Assembly: GCA_023227835.1 (NCBI GenBank)
Contig: JALOCI010000045.1
Coordinates: forward strand, 1-23,041
Direction of reading: 5' to 3'
Length of the DNA: 23,041 bases
From: Bacteroidales bacterium
GTDB taxonomy: Bacteria > Bacteroidota > Bacteroidia > Bacteroidales > UBA932
A model generated the notes under the pieces. That model worked only from the letters and a program-made list of their open reading frames with translations, ran no database searches and was not told the origin of the DNA. Made by a program: the position numbers and the translations under genes. Shown here in pieces: positions 6,095 through 13,422 of this stretch. Each line of letters begins with the position of its first letter. The first letter of the stretch is position 1.

Positions 6095-8950
6095 ATGAAA
6101 TACATCAATATATGCCTTCTTACACTGTCCCTTATTTTTTTAAGTACGTATAAATCATTTGCCGATACTGATGCAAAGGATTTCAGAATTAAAATTGTGC
6201 TTATTGACAGTATAAAACAGAATCCGATTGAATTCGCGACGGTTTCCATAACATTGGATGGCAAAAAGGAGGCCTTGAAATATGCACTAACTGATGCATC
6301 CGGATGGGCTGAAATTCTGAAGGTCCCTGAAGGATCGTACACATTGAAGGCGGAATGTATGGGATACGCCCCTTATATAACCAAGTTCAACACAACCGGA
6401 AAATCTCTTATTGATTTCGGAAAGGTAAAGATGAAGGAAGAGGTTAACACCCTTTCGTCAATCACTGTCTCAGCTCTTGCCAATCCTATAATAGTCAAAA
6501 AAGATACTATAGAGTATAATGCATCCTCATTTAAAGTGACAGATGGCGATATGCTTGAAACCTTGCTTAAGAAATTGCCGGGTATAGAGATTGCAAGTGA
6601 CGGGTCTATTACTGCGAATGGCAAGACAATCAATAAGATTACAATAGACGGTAAAACCTTCTTTCTTGATGATCCTCAATTAGCCACAAAGAATCTTCCT
6701 GCAAAAATAATTGAAAAGGTAAAAGTGCTTGAGAAAAAATCAGAACAAGCCCAGTTCACAGGAATTGACGACGGAAATTCAGAAACTGTAATTGATCTTT
6801 CAATAAGACCGGGAATGATGAACGGGTGGTTCGGAAACATGAGCGCGGGATATGGTACGGATGATAAATACCAGGCAGCAGGGATGCTTGGTAATTTCAC
6901 ATCAAGGAGTCAGTTGAGTGTAATAGCCAATGCAAATAATACAAATAACCGTGGTTTTTTCGATGTTGCAGGAGAGGCCATGAGAGGCATGAGAAACTCT
7001 TTGGGGGGATCAGGCGGAGTGCGTGTGGGCGGTGCAATAATGAACTTCGGAGGAAGCGGTATAACTTCATCATGGATGGCAGGTGCGAATGCAAATACCG
7101 AGAGCAAGAATAAAAAGCTTTCTATAGGCGGTAGCTATCTGTATAGCGGTAATGAGACCGAAAACAATCAGACAATTAATAAGCAGACATTTCTGACAGA
7201 CAGCAGCTTTGTTTATAACAGTAATCAATATTCACTGTCAAGGTCAAATGCAAACAGAGCCTCGTTAAATCTTGAGTACAAATTCAATGAAATGACCTCT
7301 ATCCTTTTCCGCCCTAATATAAACGTAGGAAGCGGATCTTTCAACGAGGGAAATCTGTATTCGACAAAAGGTTTGCTGGGAGAGGCATTGATTAATGACG
7401 GAAACAGTAAATCTTTCGGAGATAACGATACAAGAACCCTCGGTGGAGATTTCTTGTTCCGTCAGAAATTTAACAAGACAGGCAGGACCTTCTCTGTTAG
7501 TATTACATACGGGTATGAGGACAATGACATAAAGGCCTTTAATCAGTCTTTGACCAACAGTTACGGTAGTCAAGCCATGACATCAGAGGTAAAACAAATG
7601 TACAAGACCGAGCAGAGTAATTACTCTTTAGGAGCAAGGGCTGCTTACACAGAGCCTTTGGGAAATAATTACTACATGGAACTGGCCTACTCATACAACT
7701 ATAAAAAGAATAATTCGGATAAAGTTGCCAATAACTTCAATACCGCCACTCAGGAGTACGATTTGTATGACTCTACCTATTCAAACAGTTTTGAAAACAC
7801 CTTTATAAATCAAAGAGGTGAGATTAATATCAGAAAGGTAGAAGATAAGTATAACTATACCATCGGTATGAATGTGCAACCGGCTTATACTCATAGTCTC
7901 ACTACTGCAGACGGGGAGACGACAGACCTTGAGAGGAATGTAGTTAATTTTTCTCCGACAGCGATGCTTGAAATTAATTTCAGCGATACAAAGGCTCTAA
8001 GACTCAGATACAGGGGCAATACAAGACAGCCTTCAATTTCTCAGATGCAGCCTGTTAAAGATAATTCAAATCCACTCTATGTTTCCGAGGGAAATCCTGA
8101 CTTGCTGCCGGAGTTTTCCCACAACCTTTCCGTAAGTTACAGAAATACTGACAGGGCTACTTTCAGTACTGTGGATGCCAGATTGGAAGGTACATATACA
8201 CTTGACAAAATTGTAAACAAAACCTGGTATGAAGAGGGCGGAATTCAGCATACTAAACCGGTCAATGATCAGTCAGTTTACTCAGTTTCTGCCAACATTA
8301 TGTGGAGTGCACCGGTTGCTAAGTCCAAATTTTACATAATGACCAACACCCGTACCGGTCTGAATAACGGAATAAATTACTCTAGCAGTACTGCTTCAGA
8401 GACGGGAGCCGTTAAGAATCTCACAACGTCTTTCTCACTTTCTGAAATGCTGAGGGTTTCATACAGAGGGGAGAAACTAGAAACAGGCATAGGTGGGAGA
8501 GTATCATATGCCAAAGCTTGGTACACAGTCGGAAAGACTAAAGATGCGACATGGAACAATGCAATTAATGCAAACATAAACTGGACATTGCCTGCAGGGT
8601 TCGCGCTTGCCAGCGATATAGACTATCAATTCTATCTTGGTTATGGGACGGGTTATAATGATCCTGCAACAGTCTGGAATGCAGAGGTCTCAAAACTTTT
8701 GCTTAAAAATTCCGCAACTTTGAGATTAAGAGTGTTTGACATACTGGATCAATCTAAAAGCGTAAGAAGAACCACAACTGACAACTATATACAGGATGTC
8801 AGCAGTATGACTCTCAAACAATACTTTATGCTTTCATTCACATGGAGATTCGGGAAATTCGGTGATGGTAATGATCGTGGCAGAGACAGAGACAGGGGAA
8901 TGAGAGGGCATGGAATGTACGGTCCTCCTCATGGCGGCTTCCCCAGGTAA
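6095..8950 (+). CDS. TonB-dependent receptor-type outer membrane beta-barrel protein
   Basis: This 951-residue protein is an outer membrane transporter-like barrel. A signal peptide is visible (hydrophobic ICLLTLSLIFLS, likely cut after SFA at residue 23). A carboxypeptidase-regulatory-like beta domain follows (about 31-115, ending FGKVKMKEE), then a plug-like domain (about 120-235, with LPGIEIASDGSITANGKTI and TIDGKTFFLDDPQLATKNLPA). A long barrel of alternating aromatic/polar strands fills about 240-925, as in the 'outer membrane beta-barrel family' (OMP_b-brl_3). The predicted last strand is LKQYFMLSFTWRFGKF; unusually, a ~30-residue Gly/Arg/Asp/His/Pro-rich tail follows (GDGNDRGRDRDRG...GGFPR). 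No SusD-like partner, TonB or substrate enzyme is nearby, so the ligand is unknown; proteins of this subgroup often lack a SusD partner. No clear promoter match is seen in the 82-bp upstream gap. It converges on the pseudouridine synthase gene. Confidence 0.88.
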   Translation: MKYINICLLTLSLIFLSTYKSFADTDAKDFRIKIVLIDSIKQNPIEFATVSITLDGKKEALKYALTDASGWAEILKVPEGSYTLKAECMGYAPYITKFNTTGKSLIDFGKVKMKEEVNTLSSITVSALANPIIVKKDTIEYNASSFKVTDGDMLETLLKKLPGIEIASDGSITANGKTINKITIDGKTFFLDDPQLATKNLPAKIIEKVKVLEKKSEQAQFTGIDDGNSETVIDLSIRPGMMNGWFGNMSAGYGTDDKYQAAGMLGNFTSRSQLSVIANANNTNNRGFFDVAGEAMRGMRNSLGGSGGVRVGGAIMNFGGSGITSSWMAGANANTESKNKKLSIGGSYLYSGNETENNQTINKQTFLTDSSFVYNSNQYSLSRSNANRASLNLEYKFNEMTSILFRPNINVGSGSFNEGNLYSTKGLLGEALINDGNSKSFGDNDTRTLGGDFLFRQKFNKTGRTFSVSITYGYEDNDIKAFNQSLTNSYGSQAMTSEVKQMYKTEQSNYSLGARAAYTEPLGNNYYMELAYSYNYKKNNSDKVANNFNTATQEYDLYDSTYSNSFENTFINQRGEINIRKVEDKYNYTIGMNVQPAYTHSLTTADGETTDLERNVVNFSPTAMLEINFSDTKALRLRYRGNTRQPSISQMQPVKDNSNPLYVSEGNPDLLPEFSHNLSVSYRNTDRATFSTVDARLEGTYTLDKIVNKTWYEEGGIQHTKPVNDQSVYSVSANIMWSAPVAKSKFYIMTNTRTGLNNGINYSSSTASETGAVKNLTTSFSLSEMLRVSYRGEKLETGIGGRVSYAKAWYTVGKTKDATWNNAINANINWTLPAGFALASDIDYQFYLGYGTGYNDPATVWNAEVSKLLLKNSATLRLRVFDILDQSKSVRRTTTDNYIQDVSSMTLKQYFMLSFTWRFGKFGDGNDRGRDRDRGMRGHGMYGPPHGGFPR

Positions 8951-8962
8951 TATTTTAGATAT

Positions 8963-10015
8963 TTATTTCGCGTAGTTGGAGTAAACCCGCCATTTTTCTA
9001 TGACGGCAAGCATATCTGAAGGCACTGGGCATTCAAAGAACAACCTTTTTCCACTCCTGGGATGCTCAAATCCAAGAGTTCTTGCATGAAGTGCCTGACG
9101 AGGAAGAAGTTCAAAACAGTTATCTACAAATTGCTTGAACTTGGCATAAAGGGTTCCTTTTAATATTTTATCTCCACCATATCTGTCATCGTTAAAGAGA
9201 GGGTGACCAATATAGTCCATGTGGACTCTTATCTGATGAGTCCTTCCTGTTTCCAGCTTACATGAGACCAATGTTGTATAGCCAAATCTCTCAATAACCT
9301 TGTAATGAGTAACCGCATGTTTTCCGAGTGAACCATCCGGAAAAACCTTGAACCGCATCCTGTCGTTAGGGTCTCTTGCAATATGTCCGGTGATTGTTCC
9401 CTCGTCTTCTTTGAGATTGCCCCAGACTAGTGCAATATATTCCCTGTCAATTGTATGGTCAAAGAATTGTTTTGCCAGAATAAGCTGGGCATCGTCATTT
9501 TTTGCCACCAAAAGAAGTCCTGAGGTATTTTTGTCAATCCTGTGCACAAGTATTCCCATTCTTTCATCCGGAGCATCCTCTTCCTGACTTATTCCCAGAT
9601 GATAAGCCAATGCGTTTACCAAAGTGCCTGAAAAGTGTCCGTGGCCCGGATGGACAACAAGTCCCGGCGGTTTATTGATGAGAAGCAGATCGTCATCTTC
9701 ATATATTATACTCAAAGGAATTTTTTCGGGTCTTACCTCCATTCCTCTTCTCTGGTATGGTAACTCAATGGTTACCACATCCAGGGGCTTTACAATGTAA
9801 CTCGCCTTAGCTGTCTTACCGTTGACAAGAACGTAGCCTGCTCCTACTGCCAGTTGAATCCTGTGTCTGGAGGTTTTCTCCATACGGCTTGTGATGAATT
9901 TGTCGACCCGCATCGGAGTCTGTCCTTTGTCAGATATGAAACGGTAGTGTTCAAAACTACCGGTCTCTTCATCTTCTTCATCTGACTCAGGTAGATCGAT
10001 ATCTTCTTCGAGCAT
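8963..10015 (-). CDS. rluD: RluA-family 23S rRNA pseudouridine synthase, RluD-like
   Basis: This enzyme converts uridine to pseudouridine in RNA; the RluD subgroup acts on helix 69 of 23S rRNA. The 350 residues comprise an acidic N-terminal extension (1-22, rich in Glu/Asp), an S4 RNA-binding domain (about 34-90, MRVDKFITSRM...RHRIQLAVGAGYVLVNG), and the catalytic domain. The latter has NKPPGLVVHPGHG at 114-126 and HRIDKNTSG at 158-166, with catalytic Asp161 (Asn in place of the commoner Asp in the HRLDKDTSG motif, which is tolerated in the family). Later motifs are LETGRTHQIRVH and RQALHARTLGFEHP. It starts 3 bp after the PASTA gene and is the last gene of that minus-strand group. The exact target uridine, and therefore the symbol, is inferred from architecture. 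Confidence 0.9.
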   Translation of the reverse strand: MLEEDIDLPESDEEDEETGSFEHYRFISDKGQTPMRVDKFITSRMEKTSRHRIQLAVGAGYVLVNGKTAKASYIVKPLDVVTIELPYQRRGMEVRPEKIPLSIIYEDDDLLLINKPPGLVVHPGHGHFSGTLVNALAYHLGISQEEDAPDERMGILVHRIDKNTSGLLLVAKNDDAQLILAKQFFDHTIDREYIALVWGNLKEDEGTITGHIARDPNDRMRFKVFPDGSLGKHAVTHYKVIERFGYTTLVSCKLETGRTHQIRVHMDYIGHPLFNDDRYGGDKILKGTLYAKFKQFVDNCFELLPRQALHARTLGFEHPRSGKRLFFECPVPSDMLAVIEKWRVYSNYAK

Positions 10016-10018
10016 CGG

Positions 10019-10843
10019 TCATTCCGTTTTTATAGCTTTTATTTTTTCTTTGTCGTTTGTGAAGTAGAGCTCTACCCTGGTACCAAGAGAGAATGAGGTT
10101 GATCTTGAAGGACCTGGAGTTTGTCTTATTACGACACAGGAGATTGAGTCAGAGTAGTTCTTGACGGAGCTGTCATAGTGAACATTGCCGAGATTCAAGG
10201 AATTCTCTATAAGTATGTCTTTTGCAAGACTAAGTGTCAAACCGGTAACATCCGGTACAGATGTGTTTGTGTAGCCGTTATCTCCGAGTTCCAGATCAAT
10301 CTCGCTGCCAGCTTCTATCATTTTGCCGGGAGATATATACTTCCCATTTAGTCTTTGTGAAAGAACATTATCTGTTGCCATATCATACACATAAGTCAGT
10401 TTACCTACTGTGAGCTGTTTGGCATCAAGTTCGGCTTTTGCCTGGCGGAGTGAGTACCCTGTCAATGACGGCATACTTACAAGTTTGGGCTGTATTGTGT
10501 TTATGGTGAGTAAGACTCTGCGGTTTTTTTTAACCATATTACCGGCTCTCGGGTTTTGCCTGAGAACAAGTCCCCTGCTTACCGTAGGTATGAAAACAGA
10601 GTCAGATACTTCCAGTCGCAAATGATGTCTGTGAGCTACTTCGTCTGCCTCTTCCAGATTCATACCCGACAAGTCGGGAACTTCAAATTCCTGGTTGTGT
10701 CTTGTAACAATTCTGAGCAACAACGTCAAGACGATAAATAATAGTACCAGACAGCCTGCTGCCTTGTAAAGTTCTCTAAGTACGGGATTCTCCCACCTTA
10801 CTTTGCTTTTTACCTTTTCTGAGATATCTTTTCCTTTTGCCAT
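10019..10843 (-). CDS. Membrane-anchored protein with three PASTA domains
   Basis: This 274-residue protein has a short basic cytoplasmic N-terminus, one membrane segment (about 27-46, AAGCLVLLFIVLTLLLRIV), and three periplasmic PASTA repeats: about 53-116 (EVPDLSGMNLEEADEVA...VLRQNPRAGNMV), 119-189 (SMPSLTGYSLRQAKAEL...) and 195-263 (SVPDVTGLTLSLAKDIL...VVIRQTPGP). PASTA domains bind muropeptides or penicillin-like ligands in other bacteria, where they are joined to Ser/Thr kinases or PBPs. Here neither kinase nor transpeptidase domain is present, so any cell-wall role is only inferred. It is packed between mqnE (12-bp gap) and the pseudouridine synthase gene (3-bp gap). The pairing with an RluA-type synthase is a recurrent arrangement in Bacteroidota, where ddl often joins them; ddl is not seen here. 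Confidence 0.87.
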   Translation of the reverse strand: MAKGKDISEKVKSKVRWENPVLRELYKAAGCLVLLFIVLTLLLRIVTRHNQEFEVPDLSGMNLEEADEVAHRHHLRLEVSDSVFIPTVSRGLVLRQNPRAGNMVKKNRRVLLTINTIQPKLVSMPSLTGYSLRQAKAELDAKQLTVGKLTYVYDMATDNVLSQRLNGKYISPGKMIEAGSEIDLELGDNGYTNTSVPDVTGLTLSLAKDILIENSLNLGNVHYDSSVKNYSDSISCVVIRQTPGPSRSTSFSLGTRVELYFTNDKEKIKAIKTE

Positions 10844-10855
10844 GATACAAAAATA

Positions 10856-11911
10856 CTATTTTTTCACTTCATTATAGAAGCTGTCTCTCTCAATTGCCAT
10901 GAATCCGCACTCCTCAGCCATTCTTTTAAGTTCCAGACTGCTCATTCCTGGGTTTTTCTGAGAGCCGGCCATGCTGTATATCTTTGTGGAATCATTGATT
11001 GTTCCGTCAATATCGTCTGCTCCATATAGCAGGGCAAGCTGACTAAGCTCTTTCCCAAGCATAGGCCAATAGGACTTGATATGTGTAATATTGTCCAGAA
11101 CAATTCTGGAAATAGCAAATGTTTTAAGAATTTCTATAATTCCGACTTCTCCCAGATGGGATAACTGATTGTTTGAGGATCTGAAAAGGAGTGGAATAAA
11201 TGCGTCAAAACCACCGGTCTCATCTTGTAAATTTCTTAATTGCAACATGTGATCAATCCTCTCCTCACGCGTCTCTATATGACCGAATAGCATGGTGGCA
11301 TTACTTCTGATGCCCAGTTTGTGTGCAATTCGGTGTATTTCCAGCCATTTTGCACCATCTGTCTTGTCCGGACAAATCTCATTACGTACTCTTGGTGCGA
11401 AGATTTCTGCCCCCCCTCCCGGAATTGCCGATAGTCCGGCATCTTTCAGGGTCTTAAGCACATATTCGATACTTTTTCCGGCGCTTTTTGACATATCATC
11501 TATTTCAACAGCAGAGTATGCCTTTATTGCCACTTCAGAAGGAAGTTCTCTTTTTAAAATCGATATGATCGAGGTGTAATAATGTAAATCTCTTTCAGGA
11601 TGAACGCTGCCGACAACATGCACCTCCGTCATCCCTTTTTGATACTTTTCACGACAGTATTCAATTATCTCATCAAGAGTCATTGCCCAAGCTCCAGATT
11701 GTGATGAGTCATTTCTCCTGTAGGAGCAGAATTTGCATCTGTGAATACATATGTTGCTGGGTTCAATATGAAAATTGTTATTGTAAAATACCTTATTGCC
11801 ATTCTTCTTCTCTCTGATCTTCAGGGCAGCAGCGGAGAGTTTGTTCATCTCTGTGGTAGAGTACAATTCAAGTGGATTGAGGTAATTAATAACGTTGTCC
11901 ATAGAAATCAT
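10856..11911 (-). CDS. mqnE: Aminofutalosine synthase MqnE (radical SAM)
   Basis: MqnE joins the radical SAM enzymes of the futalosine route to menaquinone: it condenses a chorismate-derived enolpyruvyl benzoate with SAM to give aminofutalosine. The 351-residue protein shows the CX3CX2C iron-sulfur motif at Cys55, Cys59 and Cys62 (NICIHRCKFCSYRR). Further MqnE-type markers are EVHVVGSVHPERDLHYY, IKAYSAVEIDDMSK, SAIPGGGAEIF, SNATMLFGHIETREERIDH and DETGGFDAFIPL. These favour MqnE over its paralogue MqnC. The ATG at 11911 (MISMDN) is used; a second in-frame ATG at 11902 is an alternative. The gene lies downstream of the rpmH terminator, so transcription may come from read-through or an undetected promoter. 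Other mqn genes are not in the window; the cell presumably uses the futalosine rather than the classical Men pathway. Confidence 0.88.
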   Translation of the reverse strand: MISMDNVINYLNPLELYSTTEMNKLSAAALKIREKKNGNKVFYNNNFHIEPSNICIHRCKFCSYRRNDSSQSGAWAMTLDEIIEYCREKYQKGMTEVHVVGSVHPERDLHYYTSIISILKRELPSEVAIKAYSAVEIDDMSKSAGKSIEYVLKTLKDAGLSAIPGGGAEIFAPRVRNEICPDKTDGAKWLEIHRIAHKLGIRSNATMLFGHIETREERIDHMLQLRNLQDETGGFDAFIPLLFRSSNNQLSHLGEVGIIEILKTFAISRIVLDNITHIKSYWPMLGKELSQLALLYGADDIDGTINDSTKIYSMAGSQKNPGMSSLELKRMAEECGFMAIERDSFYNEVKK

Positions 11912-11931
11912 ATTTCAGCTCTAAATATAAC

Positions 11932-11955
11932 AAAAAAGACGCTCAAGGCGTCTTT
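11932..11955 (-). terminator. Rho-independent terminator after rpmH
   Basis: On the minus strand an 8-bp stem (AAAGACGC/GCGTCTTT, positions 11935-11942 and 11948-11955, 5-base loop) runs into a stretch of T residues (11937-11932). It begins 22 bp past the rpmH stop and partly insulates mqnE from the rpmH promoter. Confidence 0.82.
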
Positions 11956-11976
11956 GTGTCTTATAGTATATCTCTG

Positions 11977-12129
11977 TTAGTAAAGATCTTCAGATGATAC
12001 TGTGAGTTTCTTGCGCCCACGACGACGACGGGCTGCCAGTACGCGACGTCCATTGGGAGTTGACATTCTCTCACGGAATCCGTGTTTATTGCGACGCTTG
12101 CGTTGTGATGGTTGGAATGTGCGTTTCAT
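11977..12129 (-). CDS. rpmH: Ribosomal protein bL34
   Basis: This 50-residue, very basic protein is bL34 of the large ribosomal subunit. It begins MKRTFQPSQRKRRNKHGFRE and continues RMSTPNGRRVLAARRRRGRKK, all hallmark bL34 segments; a short tail SSEDLY follows that is longer than the 44-46-residue proteobacterial form. It is too short for ordinary ORF length cut-offs. It has its own strong promoter at 12168-12198 and a hairpin terminator at 11932-11955, so it is a monocistronic unit. The usual neighbours rnpA and dnaA are absent; it sits between rsmG and mqnE instead. Confidence 0.97.
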   Translation of the reverse strand: MKRTFQPSQRKRRNKHGFRERMSTPNGRRVLAARRRRGRKKLTVSSEDLY

Positions 12130-12167
12130 GATATATACCTGTTATTTTATTTCTTCAAAAGGGAGTG

Positions 12168-12198
12168 CAAAGATATGTAAAATGTTTTTAATAGCAAA
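12168..12198 (-). promoter_or_regulatory. Strong Bacteroidota-type promoter for rpmH
   Basis: On the minus strand TTTG (12198-12195), a 19-bp spacer and TATCTTTG (12175-12168) match the full -33/-7 consensus. The -7 box ends 38 bp before the rpmH ATG. The rsmG stop lies immediately upstream, so rpmH is uncoupled from the queD-polA-rsmG operon. Confidence 0.8.
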
Positions 12199-12206
12199 TA
12201 TTTATC

Positions 12207-12851
12207 TCATCGTTTGATGTACAAAACCTGTTTTTCTGCAAAAAAAGGCTCTTCAAACCACTTACTGATATACTCTTTTTTTATGTTACCCGGTGAAATT
12301 TTTAGTCTGGTACATGCCGCAGAAATCTCATTATCAAGTTCTCCTCCCTTGAGATACAGCACTCCTCTTGTAATCCCTCCACATTTGCCAGGTTCGATGT
12401 TTTTCCATATCCAGGGGAGAAATTCCTTAAGTTCAGTAACAGCTCTTGATACCACGAAGTCATATTTAGAGGATACAGACTCGGCTCGGGTCTGTTCTGC
12501 CACGATGTTTGATATGCCTGCGGCTTTTGCGACCTCGTTAACAACTAATATCTTTTTCCCGATAGAATCACATAAGTGGAATTTTGTCTCAGGGAACATT
12601 ATGGCAAGGGGAATTCCGGGAAAGCCGCCACCGGTCCCGACATCCAGAACTCTTGCCCCGGCCGGGAAAGTTATAAATTTTGCAATTGAGAGAGAGTGCA
12701 ATACATGATGAAGATAAAGATTTTCGGCATCTTTACGGGAAATCACATTTATCCTGGCATTCCACTCCATATAAAGAGGGTAGAGTGCTGCATATTTCAT
12801 TCTCTGACTCTCTGTAAGTTCCGGGAAATATTTTATAATCAGCTCTTCCAT
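12207..12851 (-). CDS. rsmG: 16S rRNA (guanine527-N7)-methyltransferase RsmG
   Basis: RsmG (GidB) methylates N7 of G527 in the 530 loop of 16S rRNA using SAM; loss gives low-level streptomycin resistance in several bacteria. The 214-residue protein has an N-terminal helical part (NARINVISRKDAENLYLHHVLHSLSIAKFI), the SAM-binding motif I VLDVGTGGGFPGIPLA at about 69-84, the acidic ribose-binding residue in HLCDSIGKK, and the VVSRAVTELKEFLPW segment with the conserved Arg. Length is normal. Its start overlaps the 3' end of the sigma-factor gene by 13 bp, which suggests translational coupling. It is the last gene of the queD-polA-sigma-rsmG run. No hairpin terminator follows it; the rpmH promoter starts at once. 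Confidence 0.95.
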   Translation of the reverse strand: MEELIIKYFPELTESQRMKYAALYPLYMEWNARINVISRKDAENLYLHHVLHSLSIAKFITFPAGARVLDVGTGGGFPGIPLAIMFPETKFHLCDSIGKKILVVNEVAKAAGISNIVAEQTRAESVSSKYDFVVSRAVTELKEFLPWIWKNIEPGKCGGITRGVLYLKGGELDNEISAACTRLKISPGNIKKEYISKWFEEPFFAEKQVLYIKR

Positions 12852-13411
12852 TTATCCGCTAATAGTTTTCTTGCTCTGTTTATGTGTGTTTTTACTGTGT
12901 TTACCGGTAGGTTCAACTCCTTTGCAATCTCCTCATATGCATAGTCGTTGATGAATCTCAGCTCGGCAACCTTGCGGTATTTTATGTCCAGTCCCTTAAT
13001 AGCCTTGATCAACTGTTCAAATGTCTGTTGGGTAATCAGGTTGTCTTCGGGACTTCTTGTCGGTTCAAGAGATTCGTTCTTCTCGGAATACTCGGCTGCA
13101 GATTTAGTAACAGAGGTTGATATGTTGGCAATCCTTTTTCTGTAAAAATCGAATGCAGTATTCTGGGCAATTTTATACAGCCATGTCGAGAATGCCCACT
13201 CTTCCCGGTATGAGGATATGTTTCTGAAAGCTTTGTCAAAGGTCTCCTGGCATATATCTTCAGCATCCTGCGGTTGCGGAATAATGCCAAGAATGAATGT
13301 ATATACCTGATCGCTGTATCTTTCGAAGAGTCTGAAAAAAGCTGACTGGTCGTTGTTGACAGCCAGCCTTATAAGTTCTATCTCATCCCTATGTGCAGAC
13401 ATCTTAACCAT
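12839..13411 (-). CDS. ECF-type RNA polymerase sigma factor
   Basis: This 190-residue sigma-70 family protein has only regions 2 and 4. Region 2 (about 20-95) includes the core-binding and -10-recognition helices (AFFRLFERYSDQVYTFIL, DAEDICQETFDKAFRNI, FSTWLYKIAQNTAFDFYRKR). A Ser/Glu-rich linker follows (96-125). Region 4 (about 130-187) carries the helix-turn-helix YEEIAKELNLPVNTVKTHINRARKLL. No anti-sigma gene (FecR-like or zinc-type) is beside it, so its control is unclear. It lies 11 bp downstream of polA and overlaps rsmG by 13 bp. The regulon cannot be read from the window. A second Met at residue 4 is a possible alternative start. Confidence 0.92.
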   Translation of the reverse strand: MVKMSAHRDEIELIRLAVNNDQSAFFRLFERYSDQVYTFILGIIPQPQDAEDICQETFDKAFRNISSYREEWAFSTWLYKIAQNTAFDFYRKRIANISTSVTKSAAEYSEKNESLEPTRSPEDNLITQQTFEQLIKAIKGLDIKYRKVAELRFINDYAYEEIAKELNLPVNTVKTHINRARKLLADKWKS

Positions 13412-13422
13412 AATCTTATCTG

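Noticed and set aside
12214..12708. A 164-codon plus-strand frame
   Set aside because: It is a shadow of rsmG, whose SAM-binding motif and length are normal on the minus strand.
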